A model generated the notes under the pieces. That model worked only from the letters and a program-made list of their open reading frames with translations. It made no database searches and was not told where the DNA came from. The translations under genes were made by a program, and so were the position numbers. 64,000 nt of DNA from Lactiplantibacillus plantarum (GTDB lineage: Bacteria; Bacillota; Bacilli; Lactobacillales; Lactobacillaceae): assembly GCF_014131735.1 (NCBI RefSeq), contig NZ_CP039121.1, positions 248,001 to 312,000 of the forward strand. Direction: 5' to 3'. Below are positions 8,566-17,376 of the stretch, piece after piece; the stretch's first letter is position 1, and each line of letters opens with the position of its first letter.

Positions 8566-8877
8566 ATGTCATTAAACGCACAACAAATGCAGGCAACCCG
8601 GGATGAATTACAAGCTAACTTTGCGTTGACTGGTCTTACGAAAGCCCAGGTAGCTGATGATTTAGGGATTAGTTCAACTAAGCTCGATCACTTATTTGAC
8701 TTAACACAACAATCTTTGAACGATCCGTGGATCTTACGTAATTATTTGATTGAAAAGGTGGAAGCAGGCGGGAAGACGCCGGTGCCATTTACGGCATTAA
8801 GTGGCGACTGGCATCGTCATTGGTTTTTGAATAGCGCTGTCATTGATCGTCGCGAAATGTCGGCCGGTGATTGCTAA
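8566..8877 (+). CDS. DUF2316 family protein
   Basis: This 103-residue protein has a central helix-turn-helix-like stretch (GLTKAQVADDLGISSTKLDHL, given in part: TKAQVADDLGISS) resembling XRE DNA-binding domains, and a C-terminal segment with FTALSGDWHRHWFLN. This is the DUF2316 pattern found in Firmicutes; no function is established. The start is the ATG with GGAGGA 8 nt upstream, 13 nt after the amidohydrolase stop. It is the middle gene of a three-gene operon and could be a co-regulator or small accessory protein. Confidence 0.75.
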   Translation: MSLNAQQMQATRDELQANFALTGLTKAQVADDLGISSTKLDHLFDLTQQSLNDPWILRNYLIEKVEAGGKTPVPFTALSGDWHRHWFLNSAVIDRREMSAGDC

Positions 8878-8898
8878 AATGATTGGAGGAAATCGTCA

Positions 8899-9492
8899 AT
8901 GAGTAACGGAACTGATATGGCACTAATTAGTGAACTAGTGGCCCGTGAGCGCTTATTTCGTGCCCGGCATAACCCTGAAATCCGAGATTGCTATTACGCC
9001 GACGCGACTGTGGCAACTAGTTGGCAACAAGGACCACTAAGTACATTTATTGGCGCAGAATCGAAGGAAGTTGATCCGCGCTTTGTTATTGTGGGGAGCG
9101 TCAGTACGCCTGTCGTTCATCTGAATGGCGATAAGGCATACGTGGAACTACCAACCACGACGCATATGCGCATGATGGTCAATGGTACTTTAGCGGAATT
9201 AGAATCATATCGGCGACTGATTTACCGCGTCGAACGCCGTGATACTAAGTGGAAGATTAGTCGATTGACCTCAATTAACGAAAGTGATAATTTACGACCA
9301 GTCATTGTGGGACAGGATTTACACGTGATACCTCAAGATTTTAACGGTTTACGGTCCTCGTATCAATTCCTAGCCTATGTCCGACAAGCTGTCGGTGGTC
9401 AAATTAGTCAGGATTTATTAGGGACGGATCGACCAGAAGAAGTTGAGCGATTGTACAAGGAAACGAATGCGTGGTTGCGAGCTGGAGCATAG
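8899..9492 (+). CDS. SnoaL/NTF2-like protein
   Basis: This 197-residue protein has the cone-fold pattern of the nuclear transport factor 2/SnoaL superfamily. An N-terminal helix is followed by RDCYYADATV (about residues 30-40), then beta strands with HLNGDKAYVELPTT and WKISRLTSI. Members are isomerases, hydratases or dehydratases on small aromatic or polyketide molecules, or only bind ligands. As last gene of the operon with the amidohydrolase it may act on the same compound. The ATG has GGAGGA 7 nt upstream. Confidence 0.72.
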   Translation: MSNGTDMALISELVARERLFRARHNPEIRDCYYADATVATSWQQGPLSTFIGAESKEVDPRFVIVGSVSTPVVHLNGDKAYVELPTTTHMRMMVNGTLAELESYRRLIYRVERRDTKWKISRLTSINESDNLRPVIVGQDLHVIPQDFNGLRSSYQFLAYVRQAVGGQISQDLLGTDRPEEVERLYKETNAWLRAGA

Positions 9493-9636
9493 TTGAAGGT
9501 AAAATAAAAAAAGCGATATCATGTAAAATCAAATACTTTTAGCGTCTTGTAACCAAAAACGAAAATAATTTAGTACATTCGTTAAAATAACAGACCGTTA
9601 CTTTGATAAATATAAATAAATGATGATCCAAAAAAT

Positions 9637-9675
9637 AAGGTGTGTTGCAATCGAAAGTTGATTGCAACACACCTT
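9637..9675 (-). terminator. Terminator of the tRNA-Ala gene
   Basis: AAGGTGTGTTGCAATC pairs perfectly with its complement around a short loop. On the minus strand it is followed by TTATTTTTT, just past the tRNA 3' end. Confidence 0.85.
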
Positions 9676-9695
9676 GTTTTTGACGTCTATTAAAA

Positions 9696-9768
9696 TGGAC
9701 CCTACCGGATTTGAACCGACGACCTCCTGCATGCGAAGCAGGCGCTCTCCCAACTGAGCTAAGGGCCC
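9696..9768 (-). tRNA. tRNA-Ala (anticodon CGC)
   Basis: The minus strand gives a 73-nt cloverleaf: acceptor GGGCCCT with AGGGTCC, D arm AGCTCAGTTGGGAGAGC, anticodon stem CCTGC/GCAGG with loop TTCGCAT, and T arm with GGTTCAAATCC. The anticodon is CGC, reading GCG (Ala). A G3-U70 wobble pair, the main alanine identity element, supports this. The discriminator is A and the 3' CCA is not encoded. The gene stands alone, followed by its own terminator. Confidence 0.95.
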
Positions 9769-9821
9769 AATACACTTTTAGTATACCGCAAAATGCTAGT
9801 CGTGCAAGTCTAGTTTGGTCA

Positions 9822-10193
9822 TCAATGGCGACTAGCACGATGATTTTGATTGCCACGAATTTTATGCACTCGTCGTTTGTACTGTGCTTTTTGGTTGCTG
9901 ACAAACTTGAAGTGTTGCATTTTGCCGCCGAAGACTTGACCATTCAGCCTTAATTTTAGCCAATCTTGCATAACGGCCATCATTGAATTAATTTGGGTGA
10001 TCCGTAATTTGTCATGTTGTTGTTGTGCTAGTGGTAATAAATTAGTAGCTAACTGATTAACTAATTTTTGATGGTAAGTCATTAATTCGGGTGTTAATGG
10101 GGCATCGGTATAAGTATTAAATAATTTTTGAATTGTTTGAAGTGCATCTTTGATGTCGGTTGGTTGATAATAACGATTGTCTGTATTCGTCAA
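9822..10193 (-). CDS. Hypothetical protein with basic C-terminus
   Basis: I do not recognise this 123-residue protein. The first 80 residues look helical (ALQTIQKLFNTY, LVNQLATNLLPLAQQQ) and the last 25 are strongly basic (QYKRRVHKIRGNQ), which would suit nucleic-acid binding. No signal peptide or membrane segment is present. The TTG start is supported by AAAGGGG 8 nt upstream. It lies just upstream of the tRNA-Ala on the same strand. Confidence 0.6.
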   Translation of the reverse strand: MTNTDNRYYQPTDIKDALQTIQKLFNTYTDAPLTPELMTYHQKLVNQLATNLLPLAQQQHDKLRITQINSMMAVMQDWLKLRLNGQVFGGKMQHFKFVSNQKAQYKRRVHKIRGNQNHRASRH

Positions 10194-10308
10194 GTTAATT
10201 TCCCCTTTGTCATTTTAGTATAGCAAATTTTATTTAAAAAGCATGGTTTAGCGTGGTCAAAGTCAGCGGTGGCGGTTACAATAGGGATAAATTTAGGAGG
10301 TGCGCATC

Positions 10309-10644
10309 ATGACCACAGTAACCGCATTGGAAACTCAAGCAGGCCAAGTCTTGGATCAGTCCTACGCCCAGTTTAAACAAGCCCAGTTGGCGCTGAGCAA
10401 AGAGCAGATATTTGCTAACGCTGCTCAGATTTTTACGGTCGGTGAAATTGCTGCCGCGACACGGCAATATTTATTTGACGAAGAGATCGCACAGCAAGTG
10501 ATCAAGTTGCAAGACCAGGTATTACCGACCATGTATCAACAGGGACAAAGTGGCGAATTCTTGAAGTTGAACTTTACGGGTAATGATATTCGATGGCTAT
10601 TAGGATTACCGCGAACGCATCATCGCCAACGAATATCTAAATAG
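10309..10644 (+). CDS. Hypothetical small cytoplasmic protein
   Basis: This 111-residue protein is not recognised. It is mostly helical and Gln/Ala-rich in its first half (AGQVLDQSYAQFKQAQLALSK), with ITRWLLGLPR-like NDIRWLLGLPRTHH at the end. No membrane segment or signal peptide is seen. The ATG was chosen because AGGAGG lies 8 nt upstream; a GTG three codons earlier overlaps that site. It is monocistronic and followed by a clear terminator. Confidence 0.65.
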   Translation: MTTVTALETQAGQVLDQSYAQFKQAQLALSKEQIFANAAQIFTVGEIAAATRQYLFDEEIAQQVIKLQDQVLPTMYQQGQSGEFLKLNFTGNDIRWLLGLPRTHHRQRISK

Positions 10645-10688
10645 TCCAAATTAGCCGAACGTTTGGTCGTAATTAAATTGAAATTTAA

Positions 10689-10728
10689 CCGAATTTCCAG
10701 GAATTGTCACTGGAAATTCGGCTTTTTA
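10689..10728 (+). terminator. Terminator of the small hypothetical gene
   Basis: CCGAATTTCCAG and CTGGAAATTCGG form a perfect 12-bp stem followed by a T-run. The remaining DNA up to the muropeptidase gene is AT-rich and looks like promoter and leader sequence only. Confidence 0.9.
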
Positions 10729-10969
10729 AAATAAAAATAACTTTTTTTCGTCAAAGTTGCTAAATAGTTTCAAATTTTAGTAATAAAACGATGCCGGTAT
10801 GATAGGGTTTCAGCGCGAAAATGTTACGATGGCTAATTATTGTTACGGTTTTGTAACTTTCGTAACATATTGTTATTTTGCTGGTATTGGTATGTAACAC
10901 AAATTGAGTAGTATAGACGTTGGCTTGAAGTACATACGTGACATTCTTTTTGGAGTGATCATTATTAAA

Positions 10970-12037
10970 GTGAAAGTAAATATTAAACAAGTGATGTTAG
11001 GAACTGCTGCTTTAGCTGGTATGTTAGTTACTAGTCAAGCAGTTGCCAATGCCGATTCAATGACAATCAAAGCAGGGGATACTGTTTGGGCGTACGCACA
11101 AAAGTACCATGTTTCTGTTGACAAGATTGCTGAAGCTAATGGCTTAAGCAACCCTAACTTAATTATTGCTGGTAAAACCATCAATATTCCTGGCGTTAAA
11201 ACTGGTGAAAAGGTTACGACTAAGACGACCACTGCTAGTGCAAGCAGTGCTAAGTCAACTAGTGCCGCAACTTCAACTAGTTCACAAGCTACTAGCGCTG
11301 CTGCTACCAGCTCATCAACTACTAGTGCAAGTAGTACGAGCCAAGCAGTATCAAGTAGCTCAGTAGCTGCTCAATCAAGTAGCACTTCAACTGCTAGTGC
11401 AAGCAGTGTCACTTCAAGTGCTTCAACGAGTTCAGTAGCTTCACAAGCTAGCTCAAGTGCTGTAACTAGTTCAGCAACTTCACAAAGCTCAGCTAGCCAA
11501 AGTTCAGCTTCACAAGCATCACAAAGCTCAACTTCAGTAGCATCGTCTACTAGCACGACTGCAACTAGTACGCAATCAGCTGCTACTTCAACGAGCTCAC
11601 AAGCTAGCTCAACTGCAAGTAACACGACTAGTTCATCAACAACGACTGCTACTGCAACGGCCTACAGTGCTTCAGCATCAACTAGTACATCAACGACTAG
11701 TTCAACTGCATCATACAGTTCAGTAATTGCTGCTGCTAAGACCTTCATTGGCACACCTTACGAACAAATGGATTGTTCTGCATTCACGCAAGCTGCCTTT
11801 GCTAAGGTTGGTCGTTCAATCGGTCGGACCACATATGCTCAAGCTACGATTGGTACTCACGTATCATTCAGCCAAGCCCAAGCTGGCGACTTGATTTTCT
11901 GGGGTTCTGATTCAGCACCTTACCACGTTGGGATTTACTTAGGCGGTGGCCAATACATCGCTTCGCCAACTTATGGTGAAACTGTTTCAATTAAGAGCAC
12001 AGCTTACTACACACCAAGCTTTGCTATCCACATGTAA
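10970..12037 (+). CDS. Secreted LysM and NlpC/P60 muropeptidase with Ser/Thr-rich linker
   Basis: This secreted peptidoglycan hydrolase has four parts. A signal peptide ends near SQAVANA|DS. A LysM domain (about 30-75: AGDTVWAYAQKYHV ... IIAGKTINIPG) binds the cell wall. A linker of about 170 residues consists almost only of Ser, Ala, Thr and Gln and is probably O-glycosylated. The C-terminal NlpC/P60 domain has the catalytic Cys in MDCSAF and the His in YHVGIY. The family cleaves gamma-D-Glu-mDAP bonds in stem peptides. It closely resembles Lp_3421 of L. plantarum WCFS1. The start is unclear: GTG is used here, but GGAGTG fits better with ATT codons 6-9 nt upstream. Confidence 0.88.
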   Translation: MKVNIKQVMLGTAALAGMLVTSQAVANADSMTIKAGDTVWAYAQKYHVSVDKIAEANGLSNPNLIIAGKTINIPGVKTGEKVTTKTTTASASSAKSTSAATSTSSQATSAAATSSSTTSASSTSQAVSSSSVAAQSSSTSTASASSVTSSASTSSVASQASSSAVTSSATSQSSASQSSASQASQSSTSVASSTSTTATSTQSAATSTSSQASSTASNTTSSSTTTATATAYSASASTSTSTTSSTASYSSVIAAAKTFIGTPYEQMDCSAFTQAAFAKVGRSIGRTTYAQATIGTHVSFSQAQAGDLIFWGSDSAPYHVGIYLGGGQYIASPTYGETVSIKSTAYYTPSFAIHM

Positions 12038-12060
12038 TTAATATCCCTTAAATGGATAAA

Positions 12061-12104
12061 TAGCATCATCCCGGTTCGTCAGAATCTGGATGGTGCTATT
12101 TTTT
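12061..12104 (+). terminator. Terminator of the muropeptidase gene
   Basis: TAGCATCATCC pairs with GGATGGTGCTA and is followed by TTTTTT. Confidence 0.88.
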
Positions 12105-12168
12105 GTATACACGAGTGATAATAATTGTTTTCTGAAGTTTAACTATTTTATCAAAATAACGTGATGAT

Positions 12169-13578
12169 TCAGTGTGTGAATCCGTATTTCTTAGGTGCCG
12201 CGTCATGATGATAGACAATGTGGGCGTGGTTTAAGTCATGGACAGCCTTGGTCAGGTCATCCATGAAATCGTGGGCCATATTCATGCCAAAGTCAGCCCG
12301 AACGACGATTCGTTGGATGACTTGTTGTTCCAGATTAGCAGGTAAAGGATACGTTGGTACTTGCCAACCGTTCATTAATAGGCGATCCGATAAATCATAA
12401 AGGGTCCATTCACGATCTTCGCGCGGGGCTAGTTGGTAACAAATCAGGGGGAGTTGGTGTCCGTTATTGATCATCTTAAACTCACCAACTTTATCCAGAG
12501 CGGCTGCCAGGTAGCGGGCAACATCGTGAGTCTTTGTTTGAATCTCGCGGTAACCGTCCATACCAAAGCGAATGAAATTATAGTATTGTCCAATGAGCTG
12601 GGCTGCACTATGTGAGAAGTTGATCGCCATTGTCGGCAACTCCCCACCTAAATAACTAACTTTGAAGACTAATTCTGGCGGTAAAAACTGACGATCACGC
12701 CAAACGACCCAGCCGACCCCGGGATAAACTAAACCGTACTTGTGCCCGGAGGCGTTGATCGAAACGACGTTAGCCAACCGGAAGTCCCAGATGAGTTGCG
12801 GCTCAATAAATGGGGTATAGAAGCCACCTGACGCTGCGTCAACGTGAATGTAGACTGGTAATTTGGGATGCTGATGATTGTAGTGAGTAACGACCTTATC
12901 GAGTGCGGCTAGGTCGTCATATTGACCGGTATAAGTGATGCCCATGATACCGACGATACCAATTGTGTATTCGTCCACGTAGTCTAAGACGTGGTTAACG
13001 TCAAGGGCCATGTGTTGCTCATCCATTGGGACCACGTGCATGTCAACGTCCCAGTAGACACAAAACTTTTCCCAGCAAACTTGATAGCCAGCCGAAATAA
13101 CGAGGTTAGGTCGATGGGCATTCAGATCTAAACCTGCCGCTTGAGCGCGTTTACGCCAGGCGAATTTCATTGCTAAACCGCCTAACATACAAGCTTCAGA
13201 GGAGCCAATCGTAGAGGTACCCGTAAAGTGTTCGTCATCAGGTGCGTGCCACAGATTGGCAATAATGTTCACACACCGATTTTCAATCTCGGCCGTGCGG
13301 GGGTACTCAGATTTGTCGATGGCATTCTTAGCCAGCGTATCCTTCATCAATTCAACGGCTTCGGGTTCCATATAGGTCTGACAAAAAGTTGCCAGGTTCA
13401 GTCGTGAATTGCCTTCATCTAATAATTCATCACGAACTAAGCGATCGGCTTCTCGAGGGGATAATGAATGCTTTGGTAACCGATACTTAGGAAGATCATG
13501 TTGTTCAGAAGGCGCACCAAAGACTGGTTCCAAGTATTCTTCAGCTTCATGATTGTGTTTACCGTATAACATTGCCAT
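12169..13578 (-). CDS. gadB: Glutamate decarboxylase
   Basis: This 469-residue PLP enzyme converts glutamate to GABA and CO2, using up a proton, and so supports acid tolerance. The PLP lysine lies in NASGHKYGL (about residue 280), the substrate-side HVDAASGGF segment and the typical N-terminus (YGKHNHEAEEYLEPVFGAP) are present, and the length is exactly that of lactobacillal GadB. The start is the ATG of MAMLYGK with AAGGGTGA upstream; the frame stays open 47 codons further without ribosome site. No glutamate/GABA antiporter gene (gadC) is adjacent, as known for L. plantarum. It is monocistronic, separated from the small HTH gene by a terminator. Confidence 0.96.
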   Translation of the reverse strand: MAMLYGKHNHEAEEYLEPVFGAPSEQHDLPKYRLPKHSLSPREADRLVRDELLDEGNSRLNLATFCQTYMEPEAVELMKDTLAKNAIDKSEYPRTAEIENRCVNIIANLWHAPDDEHFTGTSTIGSSEACMLGGLAMKFAWRKRAQAAGLDLNAHRPNLVISAGYQVCWEKFCVYWDVDMHVVPMDEQHMALDVNHVLDYVDEYTIGIVGIMGITYTGQYDDLAALDKVVTHYNHQHPKLPVYIHVDAASGGFYTPFIEPQLIWDFRLANVVSINASGHKYGLVYPGVGWVVWRDRQFLPPELVFKVSYLGGELPTMAINFSHSAAQLIGQYYNFIRFGMDGYREIQTKTHDVARYLAAALDKVGEFKMINNGHQLPLICYQLAPREDREWTLYDLSDRLLMNGWQVPTYPLPANLEQQVIQRIVVRADFGMNMAHDFMDDLTKAVHDLNHAHIVYHHDAAPKKYGFTH

Positions 13579-13670
13579 GTTGGTCACCCTTATCTTTATA
13601 AGTTGTGCCGAGTATAGCACGAGGTGATAACAGGGTAAATTAAAACGCAATCTGGATGGTAGGTAACAAA

Positions 13671-13699
13671 AAAACTGGTCGAATGGACGACCAGTTTTT
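13671..13699 (-). terminator. Terminator between the small HTH gene and gadB
   Basis: AACTGGTCG and CGACCAGTT form a 9-bp stem with a T-run on the minus strand. It ends the transcript of the small HTH gene before gadB. Confidence 0.85.
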
Positions 13700-13744
13700 A
13701 GTGAGGATCTTTGCCCCAATTAGGCTTTATCGCTGAACTAGCAG

Positions 13745-13942
13745 TTAAGCTTTGGCTTTGCTATTCATGAATTTCTTCAACAGTTGCAGTTCTTCCTGAG
13801 TTGGCGTTGCTTCACCAGATTTAATGTTGTGAATCCGTTCAACTGATAATTGACTGCCAAACGCAAGGTCGTTATCTGTAAGATGGTGCTCGCGTTCAAA
13901 ACTGATGAGCTTTTCTGATAATTGACTTAATGGTAGTTCCAT
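13745..13942 (-). CDS. Small XRE-like helix-turn-helix protein
   Basis: This 65-residue protein reads as a compact lambda-repressor-like HTH: LTDNDLAFGSQLSVERIHNI in the middle fits helix-turn-helix, followed by SGEATPTQEELQLLKKFM. It has no other domain. The ATG used follows GGGGTGAGGAG; a GTG three codons upstream is possible. It lies between pckA and gadB on the same strand and is cut off from gadB by a terminator, so a role in gadB control would have to be in trans. That role is only a guess. Confidence 0.68.
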   Translation of the reverse strand: MELPLSQLSEKLISFEREHHLTDNDLAFGSQLSVERIHNIKSGEATPTQEELQLLKKFMNSKAKA

Positions 13943-14043
13943 GCTCCTCACCCCGATTTTTAGAATTCGTAAAAGTTCAGTGCCATATACCCGCTACTTT
14001 TATTATAACCTTAATTGGTCTGAAGCGGGGAACGAATGCCATC

Positions 14044-15705
14044 CTATTTTGTAATTGGTTGTTTTAATTGATCTTGTAGGTGGACTAGAATATCAGTAAT
14101 CTCATGGGGAAGCTGGTCATGATTGTTGTGTTGATATTGATCAATGAAGTTAGCCCGAATTCCTAAACGAGTGGCGACCAAGTTACGGTAGTCTGCATTG
14201 GCATAATCAACTGGGAAATCAGCTAACTTTAGGTTTTGCATGTGCTCCAAGCCTGCGAATGACTCCCACTCGGTCGTATCATTGACAATGGCTTCCAGCG
14301 CACCCAAGGTAATTTCCTTAGGAATCTTCTTATCGCCAAAGAAGCCAGTATTCAATAGATAACAATCTAAATGGCGTTCTTCGAAGAGTGCCTTGAAATC
14401 ATGGTAATCTTCTGATAGTGGATAGACCCTAAATGGGTTTGCAAATGGTTCGATCACTAGGGCGTTACGGTCGACATTACCAATAATATTTTCGGCCGAG
14501 CTCCGTTTGGTCGCTAAAGTGGCGCCGAATGTCGCTGCTAATACGGGATCATCTACTTTAATCACGGGTGGTAAGCTATCATCTTTCATAATCCAGAAGA
14601 TTGCATTGATGGGAGCGGCTTCCTTATCAACCCGGTTAGTCGAAGCGTACCGTGACTTGATCGTCCGGCCGTTACCGTTGCGCAGATCTTCAGTGACAAG
14701 GACCTTGCGACCCTGATCGTCTAAGGTGACGCCGACGTTTTGGATCGTCATAAAATACTTGGTCTCATCGGACGTCATCGGATAGTCGTTGGTTTTGTCA
14801 AAGTAAGAAGGCTCGAGGGCCACGGAACTACCATCCTTGCGATTGATGACAAAGGCGTCATCGTGGAGAACGGTGATATCGTATTTATAGCCGTGTTTAG
14901 CGTGGGTTAGTGTTGACTTACCGGAACCTGATAACCCGAACATGGCGAAGACTTGGTCTTGCTTGTCCTTGAAGTGGAAGGCCTTCAAGCCACCGTGACA
15001 AGCAACGAAGCCGTGACGATGGGCGATCGACCAAGCTAAGGTCAAAGTCGATTTCTTCAACTCACCAAAGTATGGCATTCCTAGAATGGCAGCCGTATTA
15101 TGTTGCGGATCAAAAATAGCCAGGCCGTCTGGATAATCTGGATCATGGTAAGTAGGGTCAGCGTAAATGTAAATATCGCCTTCTGGATAAGCAACGGACC
15201 GATCGAACATTTCTTGATAAGCAGCGGTGATGGGCTGGAAGTTAAGCATGTAAGAAAGTAGATTATTGGCAAAACCGTCCGGAATCGCGAGGTGGGCCCG
15301 CACGATGAAGTCTTCGTCTAAACCGACCAGAACGTCCGTCGTGATGAAGTCCTTGTGAGCACTAGCAAATAGTGCTTGGCGTAGGCGACCGGCCATATCG
15401 GCTTCGCTAACGCCCGGGTTGCCTAGAATCCGGCGCGCTTGTGCGGTTCGGCCAACAACCTTACCCGTATTGGCAATCAACATTTTTGCATCAGCTGGTA
15501 AGCCTAAATCCGTTGCGCGATAGATTGGGAGGTCCGTAATAACGGTTCCGGGGTCCTTAGTAGCGCGGTGGTAAGCGGCAGCGATATCATCAACGTGGTG
15601 CATATTATTACCGTAAAAGGCCGTTTCGACGGTAGAACGGATCTGTGAAAAGATCGGATTATGGCGACCGATATCGGCTAATTGATAAGAATTTTTAGTG
15701 CTCAT
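14044..15705 (-). CDS. pckA: Phosphoenolpyruvate carboxykinase (ATP)
   Basis: This 553-residue enzyme interconverts oxaloacetate + ATP and PEP + CO2 + ADP. The ATP-type P-loop (GLSGSGKST, about residues 257-265) and the metal-binding LHDDAF that follows are present, as is the PEPCK-specific GMPYFGELKKS with the catalytic Lys (about 209-219). The length is slightly over the E. coli enzyme. The start is the ATG of MSTKNSY with GGGAGG 9 nt upstream. A CcpA cre site lies about 55 bp upstream, in line with glucose repression of a gluconeogenic or C4-acid pathway gene. In lactobacilli the enzyme may also run toward oxaloacetate. Confidence 0.95.
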   Translation of the reverse strand: MSTKNSYQLADIGRHNPIFSQIRSTVETAFYGNNMHHVDDIAAAYHRATKDPGTVITDLPIYRATDLGLPADAKMLIANTGKVVGRTAQARRILGNPGVSEADMAGRLRQALFASAHKDFITTDVLVGLDEDFIVRAHLAIPDGFANNLLSYMLNFQPITAAYQEMFDRSVAYPEGDIYIYADPTYHDPDYPDGLAIFDPQHNTAAILGMPYFGELKKSTLTLAWSIAHRHGFVACHGGLKAFHFKDKQDQVFAMFGLSGSGKSTLTHAKHGYKYDITVLHDDAFVINRKDGSSVALEPSYFDKTNDYPMTSDETKYFMTIQNVGVTLDDQGRKVLVTEDLRNGNGRTIKSRYASTNRVDKEAAPINAIFWIMKDDSLPPVIKVDDPVLAATFGATLATKRSSAENIIGNVDRNALVIEPFANPFRVYPLSEDYHDFKALFEERHLDCYLLNTGFFGDKKIPKEITLGALEAIVNDTTEWESFAGLEHMQNLKLADFPVDYANADYRNLVATRLGIRANFIDQYQHNNHDQLPHEITDILVHLQDQLKQPITK

Positions 15706-15757
15706 ATTGTAGCCTCCCTGCAAGTTGATAAGTTAATTTTAGCACAAACTTTCACAT

Positions 15758-15773
15758 AAGAAAGCGTTTTCTT
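15758..15773. promoter_or_regulatory. cre site (CcpA operator) upstream of pckA
   Basis: AAGAAAGCGTTTTCTT fits the catabolite responsive element consensus (central AAAGCGTTTTC palindrome) and lies in the pckA promoter region, about 53 bp before its start codon. CcpA repression in the presence of glucose is expected. Confidence 0.8.
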
Positions 15774-16012
15774 TTTTGGCTGATGAATAGCTGCTAGTGC
15801 GTTTAGACGATTAAGACGTTAAGCCGCAGTGGTTGTTAACTAACTTGTAGTTGGAAGTACTCGCGGATTTTATTGATAAGTAATGATCATTTTGATAGTT
15901 GAGGCTGTTATTAATTAACTTTCCAATTAAATTATCACTTGCGTTCAAAGCTATATTAGTATAGTTTATTAAAAGAGAATGATTGAAAATCAGTGATAGG
16001 GAGGCACCTTTC

Positions 16013-16681
16013 TTGCCACGAAGAAGGAACACGCAACGGCGAATGGAGATTGTTAATACAGCGTTTCGCTTGTTTGCCGAGCAGGGGTATGCGAACGTTC
16101 AGATGAAGGACATTGCCATTGCCTGTGATATCAGTAAGTCGTTGCTACAACACTATTTCCCGAAGAAAATCGTTTTATTAAGTACGATGTTAAATGAGTT
16201 GACGCTTAGTGCTTTTATCTATAGTAATGAACAGCTGACCATGCTGTCTTCGTATCAGCGAACAATGATTCAAATGAGCTTTGTTTTGCGGATGTTAGAT
16301 GAAAATCCGACCATGGAACACTTTATTCAGGACATCTTCGAGAGTCCGGAACTGACGACTGAAATGGTGCTAGTGACACTAGACTGGCTAGAAGCTATCG
16401 GCGTAGAAGGTGAAGCTGCTATGATTAGATACGCGTTGAACTTCGCGTTATCTGGTGGTATGGCTGTTTTTTTCAAGCGTAAAATTCTAAGAGCTAGTGT
16501 TGGCATGATTGCAGAAAATATCGACCAAGCGTTTTACTTGTTATTAGGTGAGAATACTGAGAAAATTGATCAAATTTATTTGAGCACAGCCAAGTATAAT
16601 ACTGACTATTATTATCAGCAATTCATCACGTATCTGCATAAACACGCGACCCTTGACTTGAGTACTGAAATAAAAATTTAA
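16013..16681 (+). CDS. TetR-family transcriptional regulator
   Basis: This 222-residue protein has an N-terminal TetR HTH (about residues 8-55: IVNTAFRLFAEQGYANVQMKDIA, CDISKSLLQHYFPKK, given in parts) and a helical C-terminal domain. LLQHYF in place of the common LYRYFP-type helix 3 resembles regulators of stress or fatty acid genes, but no target is evident. The TTG start is chosen because GGGAGGC lies 8 nt upstream. It is a single gene, 160 bp ahead of a MarR regulator gene on the same strand. Confidence 0.82.
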   Translation: MPRRRNTQRRMEIVNTAFRLFAEQGYANVQMKDIAIACDISKSLLQHYFPKKIVLLSTMLNELTLSAFIYSNEQLTMLSSYQRTMIQMSFVLRMLDENPTMEHFIQDIFESPELTTEMVLVTLDWLEAIGVEGEAAMIRYALNFALSGGMAVFFKRKILRASVGMIAENIDQAFYLLLGENTEKIDQIYLSTAKYNTDYYYQQFITYLHKHATLDLSTEIKI

Positions 16682-16841
16682 TATTAAAGTAATCTAAATT
16701 ACTTGTATTTCGTAAAATATACTAGTACACTTTAAAGCGGGGAAATGATAAACGACGCTTACTAATTTATGAAAAAAGTATGGGGCGAATTATGATTGGG
16801 AATTTAATGATAATTCGACTAGTGAAAGGGAGACTTGAATA

Positions 16842-17345
16842 ATGAATGAAGATATGGAATTTTTTAATCGCTTTAGCCATATGTATTTACATGGCTTTAA
16901 AAACTTATCAGATATGTTTGCTGAACCTGCAACGGAACATGGGATTACTTTGGATGAATTTTACATTTTATATGATATTGCTGAAGCAAAAGGTAAGATC
17001 CGTCTGATGGATATTGCCGAAAGTCACGGTGTGACGCGTTCAGCAATCTCACGCTTAATTGGTCGCTTATTACGGAAAGATTACTTATATCAAGAAGCTG
17101 AAGACCATGACCGTCGTAACAAAGTTTTAAAGTTAACACCAGAAGGCGCTCGGATTGAACATGAAGTCTTTACTGAATTGATTCAACGCAACCGGGAATG
17201 GCGTCAAAGCTTCAGTTTAGCTAAACAATATCAGACTTTGAACTTGGTTGAAGAGTTTATGGACAAGTTTGTTAATGAAGATGCTAGCAAGCAAACTAAA
17301 AAGGCAACGTATGCTGATACTGATTTGAAGCGGGCTGAAGCTTAA
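16842..17345 (+). CDS. MarR-family transcriptional regulator
   Basis: This 167-residue protein has the winged helix of the MarR family (about residues 45-110: IRLMDIAESHGVTRSAISRLI for the HTH in part, then the wing DHDRRNKVLKLTPEG). N- and C-terminal helices would make the dimer. The basic, charged C-terminal tail (KQTKKATYADTDLKRAEA) extends beyond typical members. The ATG has GGGAG 9 nt upstream. The 160-bp leader suggests its own promoter; a strong terminator follows. Confidence 0.88.
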   Translation: MNEDMEFFNRFSHMYLHGFKNLSDMFAEPATEHGITLDEFYILYDIAEAKGKIRLMDIAESHGVTRSAISRLIGRLLRKDYLYQEAEDHDRRNKVLKLTPEGARIEHEVFTELIQRNREWRQSFSLAKQYQTLNLVEEFMDKFVNEDASKQTKKATYADTDLKRAEA

Positions 17346-17376
17346 TTGAGTGTCAGTTATAATTAAAGATAATTAC

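Noticed and set aside
11371..11625. 84-codon antisense frame in the muropeptidase gene
   Set aside because: It is the complement of the Ser/Ala/Thr-rich linker; its Leu/Glu/Val composition mirrors that repeat.
11220..11720. Ser/Thr/Ala-rich region of the muropeptidase as a DNA tandem repeat
   Set aside because: The protein is repetitive in composition, but the DNA has no fixed repeat unit; it is a low-complexity linker.
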